Shown here in pieces: positions 8,844 through 17,156 of a stretch of 64,000 nt of DNA. The DNA is from Microbacterium protaetiae (GTDB lineage: Bacteria > Actinomycetota > Actinomycetes > Actinomycetales > Microbacteriaceae). Below the pieces are notes generated by a model, which did not search any database, was not told the origin of the DNA, and worked only from the letters and a program-made list of their open reading frames with translations. Both the position numbers and the translations under genes were made by a program. Location: positions 3,596,001 to 3,660,000 of the forward strand of contig NZ_CP035494.1 of NCBI RefSeq assembly GCF_004135285.1, written 5' to 3'. Position 1 is the stretch's first letter; every line of letters begins with the position of its first letter.

Positions 8844-9929
8844 ATGCCCGAGTTTCTGCAGAGCCTGGTCCGCATGGCCGAGAAGAGCGACACCCCCACG
8901 CTGCTCGAGAAGATCCTCGATTTTCTCGTGTCGGCGGGGTGGCGGCTGCTGTTGGCCATCGTGATCGTCCTGGGCGCGATCATCGTCGCCTGGCTGCTGC
9001 GCATCCTCATCCGACGAGTGGTCACGCGTATCGTGAACGGCGCGAAGAACAAGGCGCAGGTCGACGACACCCAGGCGCTGGAACGCTCACCCCTGGCCTC
9101 GGCACGACTCGTGCAGCGCACGCGCACGCTGGGCACGATCCTGAGCAACATGGTCAACGTGCTGGTGGGCATCATCGCCATCATCCTGGTCGTCAACGCC
9201 CTGTTCCCCGGCATCCTCGGCTCCTTCGCCCTGCTGACGGCGGCACTGGGGGCCGGTCTCGGTTTCGGCGCGCAGAACATCGTCAAAGACGTGCTCAACG
9301 GCATCTTCATCGTCGCCGAAGACCAGATCGGCATCGGCGACGTCGTTGACCTCGGGCTTGCCACCGGCATCGTCGAATACGTGAGCGTGCGAGTCACGCA
9401 TGTGCGCGATGTGAACGGCACGCTCTGGTACGTGCGCAACGGCGAGGTCACCCGCATCGGCAACATGTCGAAGGGCTGGTCTCGGGTCATCATCGACGTC
9501 TCCGTTCCCGCTGATGCCGACGTCGATGACGTGGAGCAGAGGATGCTGGATGCCGCGACCGCCCTCGCGAAGGATCTCAAATGGCGCACCCGCATCACCG
9601 GCTACCCGGAGCTGTGGGGGCTGCAGTCGGTCTCGGGTGAGACGCTCGTGCTGCGCATCGTCATGAAGACCCGGGCCCATGCGAAGGACGACGTCGCCAG
9701 CGAACTGCGGTTGCGCTTGCGCGCCGCGCTGGGCGAGGTCGGCCTGGCCGATCTCGCCTCGGTGTTGCTCGAGGGCGCCGAGGGCGCGCAGCGCGTGCGC
9801 GGTGCCAACCCGCCCCGTACCCGGCCGAACCCGGTCGCCGGCGATGTGGTGTGGAAGCCGAAGAAGAAGAAGCCGAAGCGCGACAAGGGGCCGGGCGGCT
9901 CCGAACCGCCGGAAGGGACCACCCCGTGA
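8844..9929 (+). CDS. MscS-family mechanosensitive channel
   Basis: 361 aa. Hydrophobic segments near residues 25-50, 100-125 and 128-150 are followed by the glycine/alanine-rich pore helix ALLTAALGAGLGFGAQNIV. The MscS beta-domain follows (DQIGIGDVVDLG, VRNGEVTRIGNMSK) and then a Lys/Arg/Pro-rich cytoplasmic tail of about 40 residues. The channel opens under membrane tension during hypo-osmotic shock. ATG 8838 is also in frame, but a TAGGAT box at 8831-8836 would place the transcript start at 8844, so the second ATG is chosen as a leaderless start. The stop overlaps the globin GTG by 4 bp, tying it to an unrelated-looking operon. Confidence 0.9.
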   Translation: MPEFLQSLVRMAEKSDTPTLLEKILDFLVSAGWRLLLAIVIVLGAIIVAWLLRILIRRVVTRIVNGAKNKAQVDDTQALERSPLASARLVQRTRTLGTILSNMVNVLVGIIAIILVVNALFPGILGSFALLTAALGAGLGFGAQNIVKDVLNGIFIVAEDQIGIGDVVDLGLATGIVEYVSVRVTHVRDVNGTLWYVRNGEVTRIGNMSKGWSRVIIDVSVPADADVDDVEQRMLDAATALAKDLKWRTRITGYPELWGLQSVSGETLVLRIVMKTRAHAKDDVASELRLRLRAALGEVGLADLASVLLEGAEGAQRVRGANPPRTRPNPVAGDVVWKPKKKKPKRDKGPGGSEPPEGTTP

Positions 9930-10342
9930 CCGATGCCGCCCCGGTGAGCTTTTACGACGAAATCGGCGGACACGAGGTGTTCGTGCGACTCGTGCATTAC
10001 TTCTACGAAGGCGTCGCCACCGACGAAGTTCTCATCCCGATGTACCCTGCCCACGACTTGGATGGGGCCGAAGAGCGCCTGACGATGTTCCTCGAGCAGT
10101 ACTGGGGCGGGCCGAACACTTACAGTCAGCGGCGCGGACACCCGAGGCTGCGGATGCGACACGCCGCCTTCCACGTCAACCCCGATGCCCGCGACCGCTG
10201 GCTCTCTCACATGCGCGACGCCATGGACCGGCTGCAATTGGCGCCGTTGCACGACGCCACACTCTGGGATTACCTGCAACGCGCCGCGCACTCGCTCGTG
10301 AACACTTTCGAGCCCACCCCGACGCCAAAGGAGACGTCATGA
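9926..10342 (+). CDS. glbO: Group II truncated haemoglobin (HbO-type)
   Basis: 138 aa. It contains the trHbO landmarks: Tyr B10 in HYFYEGV, Tyr at the CD1 position in IPMYPAHD, the block EQYWGGP, the proximal histidine in LRMRHAAFHV and Trp G8 in DRWLSHM. HbO proteins bind O2 tightly and have been linked to peroxide and reactive-nitrogen chemistry and to respiration. Upstream in-frame codons belong to the mscS overlap and encode a Glu/Arg-rich non-globin sequence, so GTG 9926 is the start. The 4-bp overlaps on both sides imply co-translation with MscS and the flavoprotein. Confidence 0.93.
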   Translation: MTDAAPVSFYDEIGGHEVFVRLVHYFYEGVATDEVLIPMYPAHDLDGAEERLTMFLEQYWGGPNTYSQRRGHPRLRMRHAAFHVNPDARDRWLSHMRDAMDRLQLAPLHDATLWDYLQRAAHSLVNTFEPTPTPKETS

Positions 10343-12006
10343 CATCCGACAGCGCACACAGCGCCGACCTGCTGGTCATCGGCTGGGGACTGGCGGGCCT
10401 GGTGGCCGCCGGAGAGGCAGCATCCGCCGGAAAGCACGTCGTCATCGTCGACCAAGAACCGCGTACGAACCTGGGCGGGCAGGCCTGGTGGTCGTTCGGT
10501 GGGCTGTTCTTCATCGACTCTCCCGAGCAGCGCCGGTTCGGCATCCACGACTCCCTCGACCTGGCCCGCCAGGACTGGTTCGCCACGGCAGGATTCGATC
10601 GCGACGAGGATGCCTGGCCCCGGCAGTGGGCGGAGGCATATCTGCAGTTCGCCCATCAGGAAAAGCGCGCCTGGCTGCGCGAGAAGGGCGTCGGGTTCTT
10701 TCCCGTCGTCGGCTGGGCCGAACGCGGTGGATACACCGCCACCGGACCCGGCAACTCGGTGCCCCGCTTCCACATCACATGGGGCACCGGTCCCGGCCTG
10801 GTCGCACCGTTCCACGCCGCCCTCGAAAAGCACGAGGCCGAGGGGCGGGTGACCGTGCTCCCCCGCCATCGCGTGACGACGCTGACCACCGTCAACGGCA
10901 CCGTGACCGGGGCCGCCGGCGACGTACTGGCGCCCTCGGGTGCCGCGCGCGGTGTCGCGACCTCGCGCGAGGTGGTCGGCTCGTTCACCATCACCGCCGC
11001 GGCGACGATTGTGTCGTCGGGTGGCATCGGCGGCAACCATGACCTGGTGCGCCGCAACTGGCCGGCGAGCCTGGGCACCCCACCGGCATCCATGGTCACC
11101 GGCGTGCCCGCCTACGTCGACGGCTCGATGCAGCAGATCACCGCGAGCGCCGGCGGACACCTCATCAACACCGACCGCATGTGGCACTACGTCGAGGGCA
11201 TCCAGAACTGGGATCCGGTCTGGCCCGGCCACGGCATCCGCATCCTCCCGGGTCCCTCGTCGATCTGGCTCGACGCGACCGGCAGACGCCTGCCGGTGCC
11301 GCTGTTTCCCGGCTTCGACACGCTGGGAACACTTGCGCATCTGCGCTCGACCGGGTACGACCACTCCTGGTTCATCCTGTCGCAGAAGATCATCGAGAAG
11401 GAGTTCACCCTTTCGGGCAGCGAGCAGAACCCCGACCTCACCGAGAAGGACCTCTCTCTGCTGGTGAAGTCCCGCCTGGGCAAGGGGGCGGCCGGTCCCG
11501 TACAGGCGTTCATGGATCACGGCGCCGATTTCGTCGTGCGCGACACTCTCGATGAGCTGATCGCTGGTATGCGTGAACTGCCCGGCGGCGACGTTCTCGA
11601 CGCCGAACGGGTGCGCTACGAAGTCGAGTCCCGCGACCGCGAGATCGACAACGACTTCACGAAAGACGCCCAGATCGCCATGCTGCGCTCGGCGCGTGCG
11701 TATCGCGGCGACAAGCTGATCCGCACCGCGACGCCGCACCGTGTGCTCGACCGGGCGGCGGGGCCGCTCATCGCGGTGAAGCTGCACGTGCTCACCCGCA
11801 AGTCGCTCGGCGGTATTGAGACCGACCTGTCGGCGCGCGCTCTCGCCGCCGACGGTGCGCCGGTGCCTGGTCTGTACGCGGCCGGTGAGGCCTCGGGGTT
11901 CGGTGGCGGTGGCGTGCACGGCTACCGGGCTCTCGAGGGGACTTTCGTGGGCGGATGCCTCTTCTCGGGGCGCGTCGCCGGGCGCGCGGCCGCCGCCGCC
12001 GTCTGA
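10339..12006 (+). CDS. FAD-binding dehydrogenase (fumarate reductase / ketosteroid dehydrogenase-like flavoprotein)
   Basis: 555 aa soluble flavoprotein. The dinucleotide fold is at the N-terminus (VIGWGLAGLVAAGEAA) and the FAD-contact stretch near the C-terminus is GLYAAGEASGFGGGGVHGY. It belongs to the actinobacterial FAD-binding dehydrogenase group related to 3-ketosteroid dehydrogenases, whose substrate is mostly unknown. ATG 10339 is preceded by AAGGAG (10327-10332) and overlaps the globin stop by 4 bp; the longer upstream frame is antisense noise. Being co-translated with HbO suggests an oxygen-linked redox role (inference only). Confidence 0.85.
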   Translation: MTSDSAHSADLLVIGWGLAGLVAAGEAASAGKHVVIVDQEPRTNLGGQAWWSFGGLFFIDSPEQRRFGIHDSLDLARQDWFATAGFDRDEDAWPRQWAEAYLQFAHQEKRAWLREKGVGFFPVVGWAERGGYTATGPGNSVPRFHITWGTGPGLVAPFHAALEKHEAEGRVTVLPRHRVTTLTTVNGTVTGAAGDVLAPSGAARGVATSREVVGSFTITAAATIVSSGGIGGNHDLVRRNWPASLGTPPASMVTGVPAYVDGSMQQITASAGGHLINTDRMWHYVEGIQNWDPVWPGHGIRILPGPSSIWLDATGRRLPVPLFPGFDTLGTLAHLRSTGYDHSWFILSQKIIEKEFTLSGSEQNPDLTEKDLSLLVKSRLGKGAAGPVQAFMDHGADFVVRDTLDELIAGMRELPGGDVLDAERVRYEVESRDREIDNDFTKDAQIAMLRSARAYRGDKLIRTATPHRVLDRAAGPLIAVKLHVLTRKSLGGIETDLSARALAADGAPVPGLYAAGEASGFGGGGVHGYRALEGTFVGGCLFSGRVAGRAAAAAV

Positions 12007-12007
12007 A

Positions 12008-12694
12008 TCAGCGCGCAGCCGCCTCGCCGGTGGCGCGCACCTCGGTCATTCCCACGTGAGCCGGGCCACGCCACAGCACATGGCCGCGGCGCAGCGTCAG
12101 GCGTGTCCAGCGCCCGTTCGCACGCAACCGGGCGGGCTCGTCGCGCTCGGCCAGGAAGCCCAGCGTGAGCGCGGCGAACGCGATGCCGCGCGGCAGCCCC
12201 GCCAGGTCGTCATCGGGCTCGCTCCACACCCGACCGCGCACCATGCGCACGACCTCTTCACCCGGATCGATGGGCAGCGCGTGTGCGACCGCCGACATGC
12301 CCCACTGTCCGCGAGCCGACAGGGCGGCGGCATCCAGTTCGCCGACATCTCGCCAGTCGCCGCGCGGAATAGGTGCCTGCGCCCACAGCGGCGCTTCGAC
12401 GGCGCTGTCGGGCAGCTGCACGGCCGAGGGTTCACCGGGCGCACCCTGCAAGGTGACACCCTCGACGACGAGATCGCACTCGAGTTCGGGATCGATCGGC
12501 AGCACGCGCAGCCCCAGGATGGTCGGGGTCGCATCCAGGAGCCCCTGGCGCACCAGCGGCGCCGCCGAGACCAGCAGCGTGCCGCCCGCGGCCCGCAAGT
12601 GCACGGCACCGTCGCCCGCACGCGACGCGCGGCCCGAGAAGGTGAGAAGGTCGGCGGCGGCGTAGGCATCGGGGAAGATCAGACGCTCGGCCAT
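12008..12694 (-). CDS. Conserved hypothetical protein, function unknown
   Basis: 228 aa, cytosolic (no signal peptide or membrane segment), acidic, and rich in Ala, Leu and Val. I do not recognise a family. It has short beta-like stretches (GAVHLRAAGGTLLVSAAPLV, TPTILGLRVLPIDPELECD), a repeated IDPE/IDPGEE phrase and a C-terminal GRWTRLTLRRGHVLW block. It is convergent with the flavoprotein gene (one base between stops) and divergent from tesB. A TAGCTT box (12703-12708, minus strand) lies 8 nt before the ATG and overlaps the tesB -10 on the other strand. Confidence 0.7.
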   Translation of the reverse strand: MAERLIFPDAYAAADLLTFSGRASRAGDGAVHLRAAGGTLLVSAAPLVRQGLLDATPTILGLRVLPIDPELECDLVVEGVTLQGAPGEPSAVQLPDSAVEAPLWAQAPIPRGDWRDVGELDAAALSARGQWGMSAVAHALPIDPGEEVVRMVRGRVWSEPDDDLAGLPRGIAFAALTLGFLAERDEPARLRANGRWTRLTLRRGHVLWRGPAHVGMTEVRATGEAAAR

Positions 12695-12701
12695 CGCGTT
12701 C

Positions 12702-12708
12702 TAAGCTA
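12702..12708. promoter_or_regulatory. Overlapping divergent -10 boxes (tesB and the 12694 gene)
   Basis: The 7-mer TAAGCTA reads as TAAGCT on the plus strand (12702-12707, 7 nt before GTG 12715) and as TAGCTT on the minus strand (12703-12708, 8 nt before ATG 12694). Both boxes share five base pairs, so polymerase can open only one direction at a time if both are real. The gap between the two start codons is only 20 bp. Confidence 0.5.
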
Positions 12709-12714
12709 GTGCAC

Positions 12715-13593
12715 GTGACCGACGCCGCCTCCGTTGACCCTGTCGAGACGCTGCTGACGGTGCTGGATCTGGCGTCCTCCGATGCCCGCACCACCGAGGA
12801 CATCTTCGTCGGAGCGTCACAGCGCATGCCGCACGGCCGGGTCTACGGCGGTCAGGTGCTCGCCCAGTCGATCGTGGCCGCCCAGCGCACGGTCGACGTC
12901 GACCGGCACGCACACTCGCTGCACGGGTATTTTCTGCGACCGGGTGATGCGACGCAGCCGATCACGTTCTCGGTCGACCGCATCCACGATGGCCGTTCGT
13001 TCTCGACCCGGCGCACCCAGGCGTTCCAGAACGGTGTGCCGATCTTCTCGATGATCGCCTCGTTCGAGGTGGAATCGCCCGGCCTCGACCACCAGGTGCC
13101 CATGCCCGCCGGGCTTCCGGCACCCGAAGAGCTGCCACCGGCGGATACGACGTCAGAGGCCGTGGTTTCGCTCGACCGTCACGACGCGTGGGATCGGCCC
13201 GTCGAACACCGGCACGTTCCCGCCGATGCCTACGGCGCCGCTCCCGGCGAGCCGACGCTGCGGCACGCGGTGTGGATGCGCACCCCCAGCCGCCTGCCCG
13301 ACGACCCCGCGCTGCACCGGGCGACCCTCGTGTACATGACCGATATGACGGTGCAAGAGACGGTGCTGCGCGCCCACGGGGTGTCGTGGTCGACGCCCGG
13401 TCTGAAGCTGGCCAGCCTCGACCACGCCATGTGGTGGCACCGCGACGGCCGCGCCGACGAGTGGCTGCTGTACGTGCAGGAGTCGCCGAGTGCCCGCGGC
13501 GGACGCGGGCTCACGCAGGGTCGCATCTATTCGCGCGACGGAGTGCTGCTGGCATCGGTCGCGCAGGAGATCATGGTGCGTGTGCCGAGCTGA
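12715..13593 (+). CDS. tesB: Acyl-CoA thioesterase II (TesB family, double hot-dog)
   Basis: 292 aa, typical for TesB. It hydrolyses medium/long-chain acyl-CoAs to free acid and CoA. Signature stretches are HGRVYGGQVLAQ and SLHGYFLRPGD in the first hot-dog fold and YMTDMTVQET plus GRGLTQGRIYSRDG in the second; the Asp, Thr and Gln positions of the TesB catalytic triad appear to be present. Two in-frame GTG codons exist (12709, 12715). The -10 box TAAGCT at 12702-12707 favours the second, as a leaderless start. It is convergent with the small thioesterase gene. Confidence 0.9.
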   Translation: MTDAASVDPVETLLTVLDLASSDARTTEDIFVGASQRMPHGRVYGGQVLAQSIVAAQRTVDVDRHAHSLHGYFLRPGDATQPITFSVDRIHDGRSFSTRRTQAFQNGVPIFSMIASFEVESPGLDHQVPMPAGLPAPEELPPADTTSEAVVSLDRHDAWDRPVEHRHVPADAYGAAPGEPTLRHAVWMRTPSRLPDDPALHRATLVYMTDMTVQETVLRAHGVSWSTPGLKLASLDHAMWWHRDGRADEWLLYVQESPSARGGRGLTQGRIYSRDGVLLASVAQEIMVRVPS

Positions 13594-13596
13594 GCC

Positions 13597-14097
13597 TCAG
13601 CGCCGGTGCGCGTAGGTGATCGCCGGGCCCCGGTAGGGCTCCCAGGCCTCGCGCTCGGCGGGTGAGAGTCGCAGCGGACGCCCGGAGGCGGCATCCACCT
13701 TCACGACGACCGTGGTCGCCCGGGCATAGACCTGCTGCGCCTGGCCGGCCGGCGTCGTCTCCCGTGGCGCACACACCTCGTAGCAGACCTCGATCGAGCT
13801 GCCGGCCACCTTCGCAAACCACATCTGCACGTCCAGTGGATGCCGCTGGTACGGCACCGGCGCGAGGTATTCGATCTCTTGCCGCGCGATGAGGGTGAGC
13901 ACGTCGCTGGGGACCGCCGAGTCGAGCACCGCTGTGGACGGGGCAGCCTCTCCCGGTCCCGGCCTCCAGAAGGCGCGCACGCGCGCCTCTTCGAGGATCT
14001 TCAGCATCGAGGTGTTGTTGACGTGGTTGTACGCGTCAAGATCGCCCCACCGCAGTGGAACGGGCATGTGCAGACGGCGCGGGGCCGTCTCAGTCAC
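13597..14097 (-). CDS. Acyl-CoA thioesterase, 4HBT/YbgC-like single hot-dog
   Basis: 166 aa. The stretch LRWGDLDAYNHVNNTSML carries the conserved Asp of 4-hydroxybenzoyl-CoA-thioesterase-like enzymes (RWxDxDxxxHVNN). The rest alternates beta strands as expected for a hot-dog fold. The likely substrate is an acyl-CoA. GTG 14097 overlaps the end of ettA by 8 bp, so it is translated from the ettA transcript; the long frame upstream of this start is antisense to ettA. With tesB ending 3 bp away on the other strand, two thioesterase types lie back to back. Confidence 0.88.
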   Translation of the reverse strand: MTETAPRRLHMPVPLRWGDLDAYNHVNNTSMLKILEEARVRAFWRPGPGEAAPSTAVLDSAVPSDVLTLIARQEIEYLAPVPYQRHPLDVQMWFAKVAGSSIEVCYEVCAPRETTPAGQAQQVYARATTVVVKVDAASGRPLRLSPAEREAWEPYRGPAITYAHRR

Positions 14098-15769
14098 GGG
14101 TGAGCTTTCGGTACGTGGAACGATGCGGGTTCGCCGCGTCGGGCCCGAGTCGCTCGATCTTGTTCTTCTCGTAGGCCTCGAAGTTGCCCTCGAACCAGTA
14201 CCAGCGGTCGGGGTTCTCGTCGGTGCCCTCGTAGGCAAGGATGTGCGTGGCGATGCGATCGAGGAACCACCGGTCGTGGGTGATGACCACCGCACAGCCG
14301 GGAAACTCGAGCAGCGCGTTCTCGAGCGACTGCAGCGTCTCCACATCGAGGTCGTTCGTCGGCTCGTCGAGCAGCAGCAGGTTGCCGCCCTGTTTCAGCG
14401 TGAGCGCGAGATTGAGCCGGTTGCGCTCACCGCCCGAGAGGACGCCGGCCTTCTTCTGCTGGTCGGGCCCCTTGAACCCGAACTTGGAGACGTAGGCCCG
14501 CGACGGGATCTCGGTCTTGCCCACCGTGATGATGTCCAGCCCGTCCGAGACGACCTCCCACAGCGACTTGTTCGGGTCGATTCCGGCGCGAGTCTGGTCA
14601 ACGTAGCTGATCTGGACCGTCTCACCGATCTTGAGCTGCCCACCGTCGAGGTCTTCCAGGCCCACGATCGTCTTGAACAGGGTCGTCTTGCCGACGCCGT
14701 TGGGGCCGATCACGCCGACGATGCCGTTCGGCGGCAGGCTGAAGCTCAGTCCGTCGATGAGCGAGCGGCCCTCGAAGCCCTTCTGCAGCTTCTTCGCCTC
14801 GATCACGACGCTGCCCAGTCGCGGCCCCGGCGGAATCTGGATCTCTTCGAAGTCGAGCTTTCGAGTGCGCTCGGCCTCAGTCGCCATCTCTTCATAGCGC
14901 GCCAGGCGCGCCTTCGACTTCGCCTGGCGGCCCTTGGTGTTCGAGCGGACCCACTCCAGTTCGTCGGCGAGCCGCTTGGCGAGCTTGGCGTCTTTCTTGC
15001 CCTGCACCTTCAGTCGCTCGCCCTTCTTCTCCAGATAGGTCGAGTAGTTGCCCTCGTAGCCGATCAGACGACCGCGGTCGACCTCGGCGATCCACTCCGC
15101 GACGTTGTCGAGGAAGTACCGATCGTGGGTGACGGCGATCACCGCACCGGGGTACTTCTGCAGGTGCTGCTCGAGCCACTGCACACTCTCGGCGTCGAGG
15201 TGGTTGGTCGGCTCGTCCAGCAGCAGCAGGTCGGGCTTCTGCAGCAGCAGCCGGGTCAGCGCCACACGCCGCTTCTCACCGCCCGAGAGAGTGGAGACCT
15301 CGGCGTCGCCGGGCGGGGTGCGCAGCGCGTCCATCGCCTGCTCGAGCTGAGAGTCGAGATCCCAGGCGTCGGCGGCGTCGATCTCTTCCTGCAGCGTGCC
15401 CATCTCGGCCAGCAGCGCGTCGAAGTCGGCGTCAGGGTCGCTCATCAGCGCCGAGATCTCGTTGAACCGGTCGAGCTTGCCCTTGATCGCCACGCCCTCC
15501 TGGATGTTCTCCAAGACGGTCTTGGCCTCGTCGAGCTCGGGCTCCTGCATCAGGATGCCGACCGAATAACCCGGCGACAGGGTCGCCTCGCCATTGGACG
15601 GATGGTCCAGGCCCGCCATGATCTTCAGGATCGTCGACTTTCCGGCGCCGTTGGGACCGACCATGCCGATCTTCGCACCGGGGAGGAACGCCATGGTGAC
15701 GTCGTCGAGGATCAGCTTGTCGCCAACCGCCTTGCGGGCGCGGACCATCTGGTAGATATATTCAGCCAT
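14090..15769 (-). CDS. ettA: Energy-dependent translational throttle protein EttA (ABC-F ATPase)
   Basis: 559 aa with two ABC domains and no membrane segment. Walker A motifs are GPNGAGKST (near residue 39) and GPNGVGKTT (near 350). Signatures are TLSGGEKRR and VLSGGERNR, and Walker B motifs are LLLLDEPTNHLD and LLLLDEPTNDLD. The Lys/Arg-rich P-site tRNA interaction linker lies between the domains (GERLKVQGKKDAK...). EttA binds the ribosomal E site and gates entry into elongation according to ATP/ADP ratio. A TAGGCT box (15809-15814, minus strand) would give a leader of about 30 nt. The length and motifs match the family exactly. Confidence 0.96.
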   Translation of the reverse strand: MAEYIYQMVRARKAVGDKLILDDVTMAFLPGAKIGMVGPNGAGKSTILKIMAGLDHPSNGEATLSPGYSVGILMQEPELDEAKTVLENIQEGVAIKGKLDRFNEISALMSDPDADFDALLAEMGTLQEEIDAADAWDLDSQLEQAMDALRTPPGDAEVSTLSGGEKRRVALTRLLLQKPDLLLLDEPTNHLDAESVQWLEQHLQKYPGAVIAVTHDRYFLDNVAEWIAEVDRGRLIGYEGNYSTYLEKKGERLKVQGKKDAKLAKRLADELEWVRSNTKGRQAKSKARLARYEEMATEAERTRKLDFEEIQIPPGPRLGSVVIEAKKLQKGFEGRSLIDGLSFSLPPNGIVGVIGPNGVGKTTLFKTIVGLEDLDGGQLKIGETVQISYVDQTRAGIDPNKSLWEVVSDGLDIITVGKTEIPSRAYVSKFGFKGPDQQKKAGVLSGGERNRLNLALTLKQGGNLLLLDEPTNDLDVETLQSLENALLEFPGCAVVITHDRWFLDRIATHILAYEGTDENPDRWYWFEGNFEAYEKNKIERLGPDAANPHRSTYRKLTRD

Positions 15770-15867
15770 TCGAAAAGTGCACTCCCTGGGTCGTGACGTC
15801 AGCGTCCCAGCCTACCCGTTCGCGCCTGTACGCCCCGGCAGAGCCCGGCACCGGGTCGGACGCGCAG

Positions 15868-16386
15868 TCACCAATCGATGTCGCGCGTGTCTCCCAGCAG
15901 GCAGGTGCCGTCGGCAAGACCCGGAAGCACCGTGGTGACCGGCTTGCCGGTCTCGGGGCCGACCTGCCCGATCAGGCACTGGCCGTCGTTCCACCGCACC
16001 GAGAACTGCAGGGTCTCGGCGGGGTTGCCGACCGTCGAGTAGTCCTCGGTGACCTGCATCGCCGTCTTGTCGAAACCCGCCTTCACGAGGGCGTCGACGT
16101 AGGCACGGCCGTGCACCTTGTCTTTGCCCGCCCACACCTGCCGCGTCACCTCTCGGAACAGCGGCAGATTGTCGTCGGCGGTGCCGTCGGGCACCAGTGC
16201 GGGCGCCGTCGGACTGGGCGTCGCGGTCGGAGTCGAGGCGGTGGGGGTCACCGGCGACGCCGACGTGGGGGCGATGGTGGGTGAGGCATCCGATGTACAC
16301 GCCGCCAGACCTGAGACGAGAGTGCACGCCGCCACCGCGCACGCCGCCGCGCGCGCGGCACGGTGACGGATGGAACGCGGGTGCAC
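15868..16386 (-). CDS. Secreted lipoprotein, DUF6993-like
   Basis: 172 aa. An Arg-rich n-region and hydrophobic stretch lead to the lipobox LAAC near residue 30, so the protein should be lipid-anchored outside the membrane. A Ser/Thr/Pro spacer of about 35 residues follows, then a small folded domain with two cysteines (GQCLIG, GTCLLGD) that could form a disulphide. I recognise the layout as the actinobacterial DUF6993 type; no function is known. TAGACT (16393-16398, minus strand) lies 6 nt before GTG 16386, indicating a leaderless start. Confidence 0.8.
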   Translation of the reverse strand: MHPRSIRHRAARAAACAVAACTLVSGLAACTSDASPTIAPTSASPVTPTASTPTATPSPTAPALVPDGTADDNLPLFREVTRQVWAGKDKVHGRAYVDALVKAGFDKTAMQVTEDYSTVGNPAETLQFSVRWNDGQCLIGQVGPETGKPVTTVLPGLADGTCLLGDTRDIDW

Positions 16387-16399
16387 GCTCCGAGTCTAG

Positions 16400-16439
16400 G
16401 CGGTGGGGGATGCGCGGCCGGTGCGCTCTCCCCCACCGC
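16400..16439 (-). terminator. Hairpin downstream of ssb
   Basis: 11-bp perfect arms GCGGTGGGGGA (16400-16410) and TCCCCCACCGC (16429-16439) enclose an 18-nt loop that itself contains GCGC...GCGC. It begins 5 nt after the ssb stop in the direction of transcription, which suits an intrinsic terminator. No T-tract follows. Confidence 0.65.
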
Positions 16440-16443
16440 GGTC

Positions 16444-17049
16444 TCAGAATGGTGCGTCGGCCAGGTCGCGGTCGGCCACCCGCTCGCCCAGCTCGGCAGG
16501 CTGCGCGGGCGCCGGCTGCGCCGCAACCGGTGCTCCGCCCCAGTCGCGCCCCGCCTCTGGCCCACCCTCGACGGGGGCCCCGTCGGCGGGCGCACCGGGC
16601 ACTGCCGTGACCCACTCGCCCGTGCTCTGACCCTCGAGGCCGGGACCCTCGCCACCGGCCGCGGCGCCTGCCGGCACCTGCCACTGGTCACCGCGCTCGA
16701 CCCTGGTGTACTTCGTCGTTCCCCACCGCAGATCGTGGCCGACGGCTTCGGCCTCGATCTCGACGCTGACGCCCTTGCCCTTCTCGTTCTCCCAATGCCG
16801 CACGCTCAGCCGGCCGGTGACGATGACCCGCTCGCCCTTGCGCAACGACGTGAAGGCGTGTTCACCGAGCGCACGGAACGCCGAGACCTGATACCAGTTC
16901 GGCTCGCCGTCCACCCAGTTGCCCGTCTTCTTGTCGAGATATCTGCGGCTGCTGGCCACCCGAAAACTGGTGACCGTCGTCCCACTGCCGATGAAGCGCT
17001 GCACGGGGTCGGCGGCGAGATTTCCCATGATCGTGATCGTGTCGTTCAT
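16444..17049 (-). CDS. ssb: Single-stranded DNA-binding protein, second-type SSB
   Basis: 201 aa. The N-terminal OB fold (about 1-115) has the usual blocks GNLAADPVQRF, NWYQVSAFRALGEHA and GERVIVTGRL. A Gly/Pro/Ala/Glu-rich tail follows. The final residues are DRDLADAPF. The PF end is kept, but the acidic DDD-type tip of replicative SSBs is weak, and the gene is not next to rpsF/rpsR where the replicative actinobacterial ssb sits. This is therefore probably a paralogue for repair or uptake. ATG 17049 is preceded by an AAAGGA-like site. Upstream in-frame sequence is Arg-rich and non-homologous. Confidence 0.9.
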   Translation of the reverse strand: MNDTITIMGNLAADPVQRFIGSGTTVTSFRVASSRRYLDKKTGNWVDGEPNWYQVSAFRALGEHAFTSLRKGERVIVTGRLSVRHWENEKGKGVSVEIEAEAVGHDLRWGTTKYTRVERGDQWQVPAGAAAGGEGPGLEGQSTGEWVTAVPGAPADGAPVEGGPEAGRDWGGAPVAAQPAPAQPAELGERVADRDLADAPF

Positions 17050-17090
17050 CTCACTGTCCTTTCCGACACTGCCGGACAGCCGCCCGGCTG

Positions 17091-17123
17091 CTCCGGTGCC
17101 CCGTGCCCGGTCGGGCACCGGAG
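17091..17123. repeat. Inverted repeat in the ssb upstream region
   Basis: 11-bp perfect arms CTCCGGTGCCC (17091-17101) and GGGCACCGGAG (17113-17123) are separated by 11 nt. It lies 42 nt upstream of the ssb start, in its leader or promoter region. Together with the hairpin at 17157-17192 it makes this 230-bp divergent spacer unusually structured. Confidence 0.5.
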
Positions 17124-17156
17124 CTGATTCCACTGTGTCGCTCGCGGACACACGAC

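Noticed and set aside
13889..15796. A 635-codon open frame on the plus strand opposite ettA
   Set aside because: Its codons mirror ettA, which has full family motifs. The product has no recognisable domain and an Arg/Leu/Val composition typical of high-GC shadow frames.
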